Shown: positions 22,683 through 30,194 of the stretch, piece by piece
Position numbering within the stretch: position 1 is the stretch's first letter
Layout of the letters: each line of letters opens with the position of its first letter
Assembly (NCBI GenBank): GCA_964360255.1
Contig: CAYHVK010000024.1
Coordinates: 1 to 32,487 of the forward strand
Reading direction: 5' to 3'
DNA: 32,487 nucleotides
Origin: CAYHVK01 sp964360255
Lineage (GTDB): Bacteria > Bdellovibrionota > Bdellovibrionia > Bdellovibrionales > UBA1609
Notes under the pieces: generated by a model
The model's input: the letters and a program-made list of their open reading frames with translations, nothing else
Database searches by the model: none
Told to the model about the DNA's origin: nothing
Program-made: the position numbers and the translations under genes

Positions 22683-24216
22683 TGGTCAACCAGTAGAAGT
22701 AAAACAAGGTGCCACTATTATTGAAGCCTTCAAACAATTAGGCACAGATATCGCGCACTACTGCTGGCATCCAGCTCTATCTGTTGCAGGTGTTTGCCGT
22801 CTTTGTATGGTTCAAATCGAAGGTCAGCCAAAACTTCAAATCGCGTGCAACACAGCCGTGACTGAAGGAATGGTCATCAACAACGTTGCAGATCCGGTCA
22901 AGGAAGCAGTTCGTTGGGGTATGGATTTTCACCTCATCAATCACCCTCTTGATTGCCCCATTTGCGATCAGGCCGGGGAGTGTGGTCTTCAAGAACAATA
23001 TATGAAGTACGGCCAGTACGACCCAGAAATGGCAGAGCCAAAAGTTAAGAAACGTAAAGTTGTAGATTTGGGCCCGACAGTTGTTCTCGATACTGAGCGC
23101 TGCATTCTTTGCTCGCGCTGCGTGCGTTTCACAGAAGAGATTTCTAAAACGAATGAACTACGTATTGTGAACCGCGGTGATAAATCTGAAATCGGCACTT
23201 ACGTTGATAAACCACTGAATAATAACTACTCAGTGAACACCATTGATATCTGCCCTGTTGGAGCTTTAACTTCGAAAGATTTTAGATTCCGTCAGCGCAC
23301 GTGGTACCTCAAGAGTGCTCCAACAATTTGCACAGGCTGCTCAACAGGCTGTAATACAAGTGCATATTACAATGAAGAAGGCGCTTTCCGTATGAAGCCA
23401 ATTCACAATGATGAAGTGAACGGCTACTGGATGTGTGACAAGGGCCGCGATGTTTACAAATTCGTGAATCGCGATGCTCGTATAGTAAAAGCGAAAAAAG
23501 GTTCTGTGGGCCAGTGGCAACAATTAGACCCAGGCGCTGCAGCTAAAGAAGTGGGAGAATCACTTCGCGCCGCTATGAAAAAGAACCCGGCTTCAGTTGC
23601 TCTCGTAGTGACTGGTCAGTACATGAATGAAGAGTACAAAGCTCTTTTTGATTTCTTCGTTAAAGAAAATGGCATCAAGAACGTCAGTCACTGGATTAAT
23701 AATCCAGAAGACTTCGAAAGCTTTGATGGTTTGTTATTCAGAGGTGATCGCAACCCGAATACAAAAGGTTTGCTTCAAACGATGTCAGCGAGTGGTGCCG
23801 GCTTAGAGTGGCCAGCTCTTCAAGATATGCTGAATAAAGGTCAAATCGAGTATTTAGTAGTAGCCGGCCCAGAAAATAATGATGTGTTCCCAGATTTAGC
23901 GAACCGCTTGCAACTTTTCTCTAAAGCTCGCAACTTGGTTTTCTTAACAGCTGGTAAGAGCGAAGCTCTTGATAATGTAACGACACCAACGTTCCAGATT
24001 CCAATGAAAGTTTATCTCGAGAAAACTGGCACTTACACAAACTTCAAAGGCCTCGAGCAAAAAGTTCAGCGCGCGACAACTTTCGTGGCGCAGGCTTTAA
24101 CACTCGAAGAAACTGTGAACTTAATGTCGGGCAAAGAGCTTGATTTGAATTTACGTCCAGTCGCACCTAAAGATCTAAAGACGAATTATCTAATTCGTGC
24201 ACCGGGAGCATTATGA
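22663..24216 (+). CDS. nuoG: NADH-quinone oxidoreductase subunit G (NuoG), short form
   Basis: NuoG is the largest iron-sulfur subunit of the NADH arm. Residues 1-80 are a 2Fe-2S ferredoxin domain (Cys34, 45, 48, 62: N1b). His94, Cys98, Cys101 and Cys107 form N5. Cys147, 150, 153 and 197 form N4. A fourth site has Cys223, 226, 230 and 258 (C-x2-C-x3-C-x27-C), the N7 cluster kept only in some bacteria. The molybdopterin-type part is short, so the protein has 517 residues compared with the common 680-900, but the final KVYLEKTGTYTNFKGLEQKV strand is present. The start has AAAGGAG and lies inside nuoF. Confidence 0.93.
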   Translation: MPKCTINGQPVEVKQGATIIEAFKQLGTDIAHYCWHPALSVAGVCRLCMVQIEGQPKLQIACNTAVTEGMVINNVADPVKEAVRWGMDFHLINHPLDCPICDQAGECGLQEQYMKYGQYDPEMAEPKVKKRKVVDLGPTVVLDTERCILCSRCVRFTEEISKTNELRIVNRGDKSEIGTYVDKPLNNNYSVNTIDICPVGALTSKDFRFRQRTWYLKSAPTICTGCSTGCNTSAYYNEEGAFRMKPIHNDEVNGYWMCDKGRDVYKFVNRDARIVKAKKGSVGQWQQLDPGAAAKEVGESLRAAMKKNPASVALVVTGQYMNEEYKALFDFFVKENGIKNVSHWINNPEDFESFDGLLFRGDRNPNTKGLLQTMSASGAGLEWPALQDMLNKGQIEYLVVAGPENNDVFPDLANRLQLFSKARNLVFLTAGKSEALDNVTTPTFQIPMKVYLEKTGTYTNFKGLEQKVQRATTFVAQALTLEETVNLMSGKELDLNLRPVAPKDLKTNYLIRAPGAL

Positions 24217-24737
24217 GTATTGTAAAAAGAGTCGATTATCGCTCGAAATGGTATTTGCCTGCGATTTTCTCGGGCATGGTTCTCACTTTCAAAAAAATGA
24301 TTGTAAACTTAATCCATAAAGACAAAATGCTCACGATCAATTACCCAGAGCAAAAGTACAACTACAGCCCACGCTTTAAAGGCAACCACGTCCTTACAGT
24401 GAAGAAGGATGGCTCTCTCCGCTGCACAGCTTGTATGCTTTGCGCGACGAACTGCCCAGCAAACTGTATTAAAATCACGGCGTCTGAGCACGATGACCCG
24501 ACAGTTGAAAAATATCCGATCAATTATGAGATCGACATTCTTCGCTGCGTATTCTGTGGTTTCTGTGAAGAGGCCTGCCCAGTTGACGCCATTCGTATGG
24601 GTCCTGAGTGGCAGACTCCAGCTCTAGCTGGTGGTAACTTCAGTTATGATATTCAGCATTTAGCGTATCGCGCGAATCTCAAAGGTGGAGTTCTCAGTCG
24701 TCTCGATGATAACGAGCGACACAAAGCAGGCATCTAA
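24213..24737 (+). CDS. nuoI: NADH-quinone oxidoreductase subunit I (NuoI)
   Basis: NuoI carries clusters N6a and N6b that link the NADH arm to NuoB. Residues 71-85 (CTACMLCATNCPANC) and 112-126 (CVFCGFCEEACPVDA) are the two 4Fe-4S motifs. The N-terminal helix (about 13-35) would lie along the membrane. The 174-residue length is normal. It follows nuoG directly with an ATGA overlap; nuoH, which usually lies between them, is absent. The stop overlaps the next, unknown gene (TAATG). Confidence 0.96.
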   Translation: MSIVKRVDYRSKWYLPAIFSGMVLTFKKMIVNLIHKDKMLTINYPEQKYNYSPRFKGNHVLTVKKDGSLRCTACMLCATNCPANCIKITASEHDDPTVEKYPINYEIDILRCVFCGFCEEACPVDAIRMGPEWQTPALAGGNFSYDIQHLAYRANLKGGVLSRLDDNERHKAGI

Positions 24738-25798
24738 TGTATTTTTCATTTCATCCAAAAGGAGACTGGTCGCTGCTTAACGAAAAAGCGACCGAGGTCT
24801 TCGGGGTGAATGAAGTCCGCAATCAAGTTCGGGTTTATTCAGGTTGTGCCGAAGCCATTCTTGAAGCAGCTCTCGGTTTCTTTCAGCAGTTTCCTTTAAA
24901 GAAAAAATTCTTCTATTTTAAAAATCTCGATCCCCATTTTGATTTAGCTGTAACGGCTTTGTCGAAGATGGGTTTGCAAGCGAGCGCTCTTGAAATCGCG
25001 GATATGGCGAAGCCAGAGGCTTGGCAAGATCAGCTTGATCGTGAAGCCGGTATCTTTCTTTATTCTTATGACAATCCTGTTACAGGAGCTTTAAACGCCA
25101 CAGCCGATCTTGATCGTATTTTAAAAGAGAAGAGCATTTTTAGAATTACGCTTTCGCACGCGAGTCATTTATCGAGCTATGGTGCAACGGGTATCGATAT
25201 TGATCGCAGTGAAATTCAAGTGCGCCAAATGCCTTTTAATTTCGCCGGTAACGGAATTGCCCTCTCATTTGTAGGGGAGCGTGGCCGCTTTGGTGCGGTC
25301 ACGGCGGAAGCTAGCAGTCCTTGTACAATCGAAGACCTGATCAAATTAAAAGCCGAGCTTGAGCCATTAGCTCAGCTGGCAACCTCTTGGCCTGCGCTGA
25401 TTAAAGCTCACGAACAAAAACTAATCGGCGATTTTAAACTCTATTTTTCAAATGATCGTCCGCGTGTCCTCGATCGTTTAGTTTTCTACTTTGAAGATAT
25501 AGATGGTCATAGTTTTTTAAATCTATTGGCTGAGACCTATAAGATCTCTTCTGAGAAAAGTACGAAGCCACTTCAGGCGGCCGGTTGTGATTCACGTTTC
25601 GAGACGGCGAGTCTCACTCGTTGGGGTGGTTTAAAAACTATGGATTGGCTAAAGGCCCATGATCTTACTCCTGAAATGGTGCGCGGCTTGGTCGTGATTT
25701 ACCCAGAGTATTTTACGAAAATCTCTGCCGATGAACTAAAAAAACAGCTTCTCGATGTGAAAACTCAGATTTTGCGTCTGCAAAACGGTGAGAGTTGA
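24737..25798 (+). CDS. Unknown protein resembling a cysteine desulfurase without its PLP lysine
   Basis: A soluble 353-residue protein translationally coupled to nuoI and recO. By eye the order of segments follows class V aminotransferases such as IscS: VYSGCAEAILEAA (33-45) in place of the T-S-G-A-T-E-A loop, SYDNPVTGALNATADL (110-125) in place of N-N-E-x-G, RITLSHASHLS (136-146) in place of H-V-D-A-T-Q-S, then FNFAGNGIALSFVG (167-180) where the family has S-G-H-K-x-x-G-P-K-G. The PLP aspartate and the Schiff-base lysine are not there, and residues 133-202 contain no lysine at all. If the resemblance is right, it is a non-catalytic relative, perhaps a scaffold or an iron-sulfur assembly helper for the Nuo proteins. 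The fold call needs a structure comparison. Confidence 0.6.
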   Translation: MYFSFHPKGDWSLLNEKATEVFGVNEVRNQVRVYSGCAEAILEAALGFFQQFPLKKKFFYFKNLDPHFDLAVTALSKMGLQASALEIADMAKPEAWQDQLDREAGIFLYSYDNPVTGALNATADLDRILKEKSIFRITLSHASHLSSYGATGIDIDRSEIQVRQMPFNFAGNGIALSFVGERGRFGAVTAEASSPCTIEDLIKLKAELEPLAQLATSWPALIKAHEQKLIGDFKLYFSNDRPRVLDRLVFYFEDIDGHSFLNLLAETYKISSEKSTKPLQAAGCDSRFETASLTRWGGLKTMDWLKAHDLTPEMVRGLVVIYPEYFTKISADELKKQLLDVKTQILRLQNGES

Positions 25799-26391
25799 TG
25801 ATCACCAATGAAAAAGTGATTATTCTTAGAAAAACCAAGTTCGGCGAATCCGATTTAATTCTTTCGTTTCTTGATTCGAGCGGTCAAGTTCACAGCGTAA
25901 TGGCGAAAGCCGCTCTAAAAAGTAAAAAACGTTTCGGCGGAGGAGTGTTAGAACCCCTTCACTACGTGAATTTTACTTTTAAGAAAAAAGATCACTTCAA
26001 AGAGTCAGAAAAGCTTCCGCTCTTAAGCGAAGCGCAGTTGATTTACGACTTTCCAAAAATTCGGGCCGATTATGAGCGTCTGACTTTGGGTTTACATATT
26101 GTCAAAACAGTTTCGACGGTGATTCGTGAAGGCGATTTAGCTCACAAGGGTCTTTTTGATTTAGTTGGTAACTCTCTTCGAGCGGTTGAAAGCAGCGGTA
26201 ACTTAAGAGCGTTAAAGCTTCATTTCGAAGTGAAGTTTTTAAGTCTTCAAGGCGTGATTGCCACAAATGCTGAGACTGAAGATCTGCTCAAGCTTCCACT
26301 GAAAGAGCACGAAAAAATAGATTTCTCTTCTATGAAGTGGAGCGCGATCGCCCGTCAGGTGGACCACGCCCTAGAAAATTTCGTCGGCTAA
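25795..26391 (+). CDS. recO: DNA repair protein RecO
   Basis: RecO anneals SSB-coated single strands and helps load RecA in the RecFOR pathway. The N-terminal OB-fold is visible: KVIILRKTKFGESDLILSFL followed by a GQVHSVMAKAALKSKK strand pair and GGVLEPLHYV. The helical C-terminal part follows. At 198 residues it is shorter than the usual 230-250 and lacks the C4 zinc motif. The start has tandem ATGs (25795, 25798) overlapping the upstream stop. It ends only 23 bases from the convergent lectin gene. Placing it at the end of a nuo operon is unusual. Confidence 0.85.
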   Translation: MMITNEKVIILRKTKFGESDLILSFLDSSGQVHSVMAKAALKSKKRFGGGVLEPLHYVNFTFKKKDHFKESEKLPLLSEAQLIYDFPKIRADYERLTLGLHIVKTVSTVIREGDLAHKGLFDLVGNSLRAVESSGNLRALKLHFEVKFLSLQGVIATNAETEDLLKLPLKEHEKIDFSSMKWSAIARQVDHALENFVG

Positions 26392-26414
26392 GCTATCGCT
26401 CGGCCGCTTGATGA

Positions 26415-28634
26415 TTACAATCCGTGATAAGACATCAACAGATCAGCTAGTCCAAAGTTAATGCGGTGACCATCGGCATCGTCGAGAACCGAATCCGGTT
26501 TTAATACATAACCTTTTTGGTACCCGCGGTAGCCCCCGCCAAGTGCCGGATCAAGCTTGAAATAAAGGTCTTCGATACCGATATTCATTCTTGTTAATGA
26601 TGCCGCACTCGCCGTCGTTTTCTGCCAAAGACCCAGTGAAATAAGCGCGTACTGAATGTGAAGGTTCGGACGGAAGCCATCGTTCGCATAGCGAGCTGAG
26701 CTGCGTGGCCCTTTCGCATCGTAACCGTCAAGTTCTAAGAGCATTCCGAGTTTTCCTTTATTGGGTAGTGAAGCGCAGTTTTTAAGCATGTATCCACCAC
26801 CATTGTAGCCAGCACCGCCGTTTAAGCCGCAGTTTACATTTTTGCTATAAGTGAAGTCCGTTAGGTTCACGTAAAGACCCATAACATTGTCGAGAGTGAT
26901 TCCATGATAAGCCCAAGCTCCACCACGAAGAGCTGTTTCAACGACGGCCGCCCCAGGCGACGACGAGTTGAAAGTATAAGTCTCAACAAGGTTGGCTACG
27001 TTGGCGGCTTTCAGGCGCGCGATAAAATCAGCGTGTTTGAAGTTTGCCAAAATCGATTTTGCCTTTGTAGGTCCATAATGTGTCAACGCAAGAACCACAG
27101 CGCCGAGGTTACCGTTACGGTAGTTCGGATTCCAATCGCGGCAGATATTGTTAACTCCATCCATTGAAATTTGCATTCCGGCACCACAGTTTGAGAGGTG
27201 GGGGTTGCGATCTGTTGTCACCCAAGCATTTGAGATAAAAGCGGCTTCGATGATTAAATTGATCTTTGTTTTTTCTGCTGTGCTGAGTTTGTCCCATACG
27301 GCTGGAATTCTTTGTGAGATAATAAAGCTAACGAGAGAACCAATCTGCAACTGATCGGCATAGCCGCCTGGGTGAGTCGGTTCATTGCCAGGCACAAGAA
27401 GGTTGCGAATCTGCGCGAGTAATTTTGTTTGTGCATTGGCGTCACCGCAAGCCGAGTTGACTGTAAAAGCCATTTCAGCGGAGTGGAACCACCATGAGTG
27501 GCCGCCACCTGAAAGCTGACGGTCGAAGCGAATCACTGGTTGAGCTTCGGCAATTTTCATAATTGAAGCCGGTAAGCAAGGAAGCTTGACTGGTAAAGTC
27601 GTCACTGGTGTCGGCGTTGGGACAGGCGTAGGAGTTGGTACCGGTGTCGGCACAGGTGTCGGCACAGGTGTCGGAGTCGTCGCCGTCGCCGTAAACTGTA
27701 CGATTAAAGCTGGGCCAGCTGTACCAGACCCATTAGTGCCGGAGTAGGGTGTAACCTTCAGCACATGTGTGCCGGCGCTTAAAGTTCCACTATTAAATGA
27801 TCCTAATGTATCACCAAATAAGGCTAATGGCTGCGAAGTTTCAGTTCGCACGGCAATTCCATCTAAAACGAAGGACACGCTCAAGGCTTGGGCGCCTACG
27901 TTAGCTCTTACGTTTAAATTAGTGCCGGCCGCAATCGAGCCGCCATCCACAAGTTTTGTGATGACGCTTCCGTTTGTCGTATTAATAAGATCTAAGCTCT
28001 GAACAACATTTGTGCTCGGCACCGGTGTTGGAGTGGGTGTGGGTGTCGGAACTGGCGTCGGATTTGGTACCGGTGTCGGTGCCGGTGTGCTGACGACTAA
28101 TGTATAGGGTGATCCATCGGTATTTTGCGAAAGAAATCTTTGGTACGAAGTCGCTTTACAAGTCTGTTGAATAACCTTGGCACTAGAAGTCGTCGCACCA
28201 CCTGCTACTTCTAGGCACAAGCCAGCCGCATTACCGAAGGTTCTGAGTTCATACGAACCATCAGTCTGTCTATTCATCACAAATTTTTGAGCAGCACTAT
28301 CGGCACATGTTTTTAATAAAACGGCACTCCAAGTTTGTGTGGCTGTACCTGCGACGGTCACACAAAGATTTGAATTGGCCGCCTTCAAAGTCACAACTTT
28401 ATTGCCTAAATGAGTTAAATCTAAAAGCTGTCTTGAATCGTCGATATTAAGAGATCTTTGTATGAGTGGGTAATTCACCGTTACGGCATTCACCGATAAA
28501 TAACGGGCTGAATGCTTGGCTTCTATAACAATACGATCAGCGGCTGATGCCGATTGTGAAATTAAAGCCGCTGAAGTTAATGCTGATAGTGTCGCGAGCG
28601 TTGTCTTACCCAGAAGATTTTTTATGCGAACCAT
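26415..28634 (-). CDS. Secreted ricin-B lectin/putative polysaccharide-acting enzyme
   Basis: A 739-residue modular exported protein. A signal peptide (1-31) is followed by a ricin-B-like lectin region (about 35-178; repeated Q-x-F/W motifs such as AAQKFVMN and SYQRFLSQ, and GLCLEVAGGATTSS). Next come a Pro-Thr linker (183-207), an Ig-like domain (about 212-317), a second Pro-Thr linker (319-346), and a C-terminal domain (350-739). This last domain is rich in helices and aromatics (GGGHSWWFHSAEMAF, RDWNPNYRNGNLGAVVLAL). It resembles the alpha/alpha-barrel of polysaccharide lyases such as alginate or chondroitin lyases, but that is tentative. The Ricin domain would bind a glycan and the rest cut it. 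GGGGGAC precedes the start. Confidence 0.8.
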   Translation of the reverse strand: MVRIKNLLGKTTLATLSALTSAALISQSASAADRIVIEAKHSARYLSVNAVTVNYPLIQRSLNIDDSRQLLDLTHLGNKVVTLKAANSNLCVTVAGTATQTWSAVLLKTCADSAAQKFVMNRQTDGSYELRTFGNAAGLCLEVAGGATTSSAKVIQQTCKATSYQRFLSQNTDGSPYTLVVSTPAPTPVPNPTPVPTPTPTPTPVPSTNVVQSLDLINTTNGSVITKLVDGGSIAAGTNLNVRANVGAQALSVSFVLDGIAVRTETSQPLALFGDTLGSFNSGTLSAGTHVLKVTPYSGTNGSGTAGPALIVQFTATATTPTPVPTPVPTPVPTPTPVPTPTPVTTLPVKLPCLPASIMKIAEAQPVIRFDRQLSGGGHSWWFHSAEMAFTVNSACGDANAQTKLLAQIRNLLVPGNEPTHPGGYADQLQIGSLVSFIISQRIPAVWDKLSTAEKTKINLIIEAAFISNAWVTTDRNPHLSNCGAGMQISMDGVNNICRDWNPNYRNGNLGAVVLALTHYGPTKAKSILANFKHADFIARLKAANVANLVETYTFNSSSPGAAVVETALRGGAWAYHGITLDNVMGLYVNLTDFTYSKNVNCGLNGGAGYNGGGYMLKNCASLPNKGKLGMLLELDGYDAKGPRSSARYANDGFRPNLHIQYALISLGLWQKTTASAASLTRMNIGIEDLYFKLDPALGGGYRGYQKGYVLKPDSVLDDADGHRINFGLADLLMSYHGL
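27597..27680 (-). repeat. Second Pro-Thr linker coding repeat
   Basis: This stretch encodes tandem P-T-P-V-P units (residues 319-346) between the Ig-like and catalytic-type domains. On the + strand a 12-base unit GGTGTCGGCACA recurs with small changes. Such runs can change length by slippage. Confidence 0.7.
28014..28088 (-). repeat. First Pro-Thr linker coding repeat
   Basis: Encodes the P-T/V-P linker (residues 183-207) joining the lectin-like and Ig-like domains. The DNA is composed of degenerate six-base units. It is of the same kind as the linker at 27597-27680. Confidence 0.65.
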
Positions 28635-28973
28635 ACGTCCCCCATGAAGATTGTGATCTTGTTACTATATGAGCAAGAAGTGCGCCCCCTTGATATTCGT
28701 CAAAGTCTTATTTTGAGATGCTTTATGAGGCGTATGTTTGAGCCGATGGCGGTGCTGAAATAAAATGCTGACCACAGGATGATCAATGTCGAAAGTATAA
28801 GCGAAAAATAAAGTCTATTTCAGAGGTGGTATTTGAGTTTTATCAAAGATATTTTGCGATATAAATCTCAAGTATTGATGATTTTGTTTTCAAGATTAAT
28901 CGTTTGTCGAAGCTTGGGCTAAAGAAGAAAAAACCGTCGAGAAGTTGGGCAAGCTTTTGGGGCAAAATGTCTT
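28635..28973. other. 339-base intergenic region, minus-strand leader of the lectin gene
   Basis: An AT-rich region between two minus-strand genes. It must hold the end of the upstream transcript and the promoter of the lectin/enzyme gene, but I find no pair of -35 and -10 boxes at proper spacing. A small hairpin (AAGAT at 28647-28651 and ATCTT at 28656-28660, loop TGTG) lies just upstream of the gene's ribosome site. No terminator with a T-run and no coding frame of substance was seen. Confidence 0.4.
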
Positions 28974-30116
28974 TTATTTTTTAGTTAAAAAATCGGCGCA
29001 GTTTTTGTGGTGTGCAGATAGGATTTCATTTTGCGTGTCGGGCAGACCGTTATCTAAGAACATAAATACTCTGAAGTTGCGCAAGAGTTCCTCAATGGCC
29101 GCTTGCGAAATTCCATTTTCAGGAAGCTCAATAAAAATTTGATGAACCCTCTCTTGTGATCCATGGCGAGCATTGAATTTAAAAATGCTATATCCAGCGT
29201 CTAAAATTAATTGACGAAGTGCCGCGAGCTGAGCCGCGCGGCCTTGGCGAGGTTCAAGTACAAGGCGTTTAAAGGGGCGTGTTTCGATCATATAAGATTG
29301 ATCACGTCTTATCGAGTACAGTTGGTAGTCTCCGCCCTCTAAGTTGATTATAACAGCTTGGCCTATTGAAAAGTTCGCAACAGAATCAATCACGCCTTGA
29401 ATAATAGAAAATTCATTTGGGCAGGTCAGAAAGATTCGATCAAATTCAGAACCTCTTTTTTTCTCAACAACGCATATATTTAAAAAATGCGCAGGAATAT
29501 TTTCAAGCACCATTTCGGTCATATGTGGCGCCATCAAAGTCATTTTAATAGTGCTAGTGCCGCGTCTTTTTGCATCGTTTAAGAAGTGAGTTTTTGGCTC
29601 CGCTTTAACATCACTGTAATATTGGTCTATGTATTCATATTTTGAAAGCTCAGAGAAAATGCGGGCACGGTCGGCTTCTGAAAAATTAATGATAAAGTTA
29701 AATGCTGGAGTGAGCTTTACGTATTCAATCCATGCTCCTGCATTTTGCAAACCCTTGAAAAGTTCTATGAGTTCTTCATGGTGAAGCTTCTCGGCGACAC
29801 GAAACTGTAGGGTCGAGCGTTGGCTTTCAGGTGAAAGAGGCTGAATATCGGTGATAAAACCATGAAAGAAGAGGTCTATCAGGAATGCAGCATCAGGTTG
29901 TTTTGTGTCTGCGCTCGAAGTGATCTGAAGCTGCATCATGTGGCCATTTTCAGAAAGAGCACTGAAAGAGTAACCATTTTTACGAAGGATTTGCTCAAGG
30001 CGAGTTTTGTATTCTGGAATATTTAAATAGCTAACGGTAGCGGAGTGTTTAGCATGCGCTAACGATACGAAAACTGAGCAAATAAATGCAGCAAAAAATG
30101 ATACGAACCGAATCAC
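28974..30116 (-). CDS. Exported protein of unknown function with an internal duplication
   Basis: About 380 residues. The best start is GTG at 30116, preceded by AGAGG at seven bases, which opens directly on a signal peptide (VIRFVSFFAAFICSVFVSLAHA). The alternative TTG at 30170 would add a cysteine-rich lead without sense. The mature protein is a mix of strands and helices. Segments YKTRLEQILRKNGYSFSAL, near the start, and LAALRQLILDAGYSIFKF, near the end, share the pattern L-x-x-I-L-x-x-x-G-Y-S and are each followed by a strand, so two similar SPOR-like units are likely. Family not recognised. A 14-base inverted repeat covers its ribosome site. It probably forms an operon with the TPR-barrel gene upstream. 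Confidence 0.75.
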   Translation of the reverse strand: MIRFVSFFAAFICSVFVSLAHAKHSATVSYLNIPEYKTRLEQILRKNGYSFSALSENGHMMQLQITSSADTKQPDAAFLIDLFFHGFITDIQPLSPESQRSTLQFRVAEKLHHEELIELFKGLQNAGAWIEYVKLTPAFNFIINFSEADRARIFSELSKYEYIDQYYSDVKAEPKTHFLNDAKRRGTSTIKMTLMAPHMTEMVLENIPAHFLNICVVEKKRGSEFDRIFLTCPNEFSIIQGVIDSVANFSIGQAVIINLEGGDYQLYSIRRDQSYMIETRPFKRLVLEPRQGRAAQLAALRQLILDAGYSIFKFNARHGSQERVHQIFIELPENGISQAAIEELLRNFRVFMFLDNGLPDTQNEILSAHHKNCADFLTKK

Positions 30117-30152
30117 AGTTAAACCTCTAAAGTGAGTGAGAGGTTTAACTGT
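30115..30152 (-). promoter_or_regulatory. Perfect 14-base inverted repeat over a ribosome site and start codon
   Basis: On the minus strand the arms ACAGTTAAACCTCT and AGAGGTTTAACTGT flank a ten-base loop. The second arm contains the AGAGG Shine-Dalgarno and the first two bases of the GTG start of the exported-protein gene. In the mRNA this would hide the start until opened by a protein, heat, a ribosome or a small RNA. No T-run follows, so it is not an intrinsic terminator. A DNA operator is the alternative. Confidence 0.7.
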
Positions 30153-30194
30153 TTCGCACTTAAAGCACAAGACTGTAGAATTTTCGTTCTGTAC

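Noticed and set aside
26392..26414. Terminator between recO and the lectin gene
   Set aside because: The gap is only 23 bases and shows no stem with a T-run.
27597..28088. Regular short repeats as a possible CRISPR array
   Set aside because: The units are 6-12 bases, in frame, and encode Pro-Thr linkers; there are no spacers.
30117..30170. TTG start at 30170 for the exported duplicated-domain protein
   Set aside because: It adds an N-terminus that does not fit before a signal peptide, while GTG 30116 has AGAGG and opens directly on the signal sequence.
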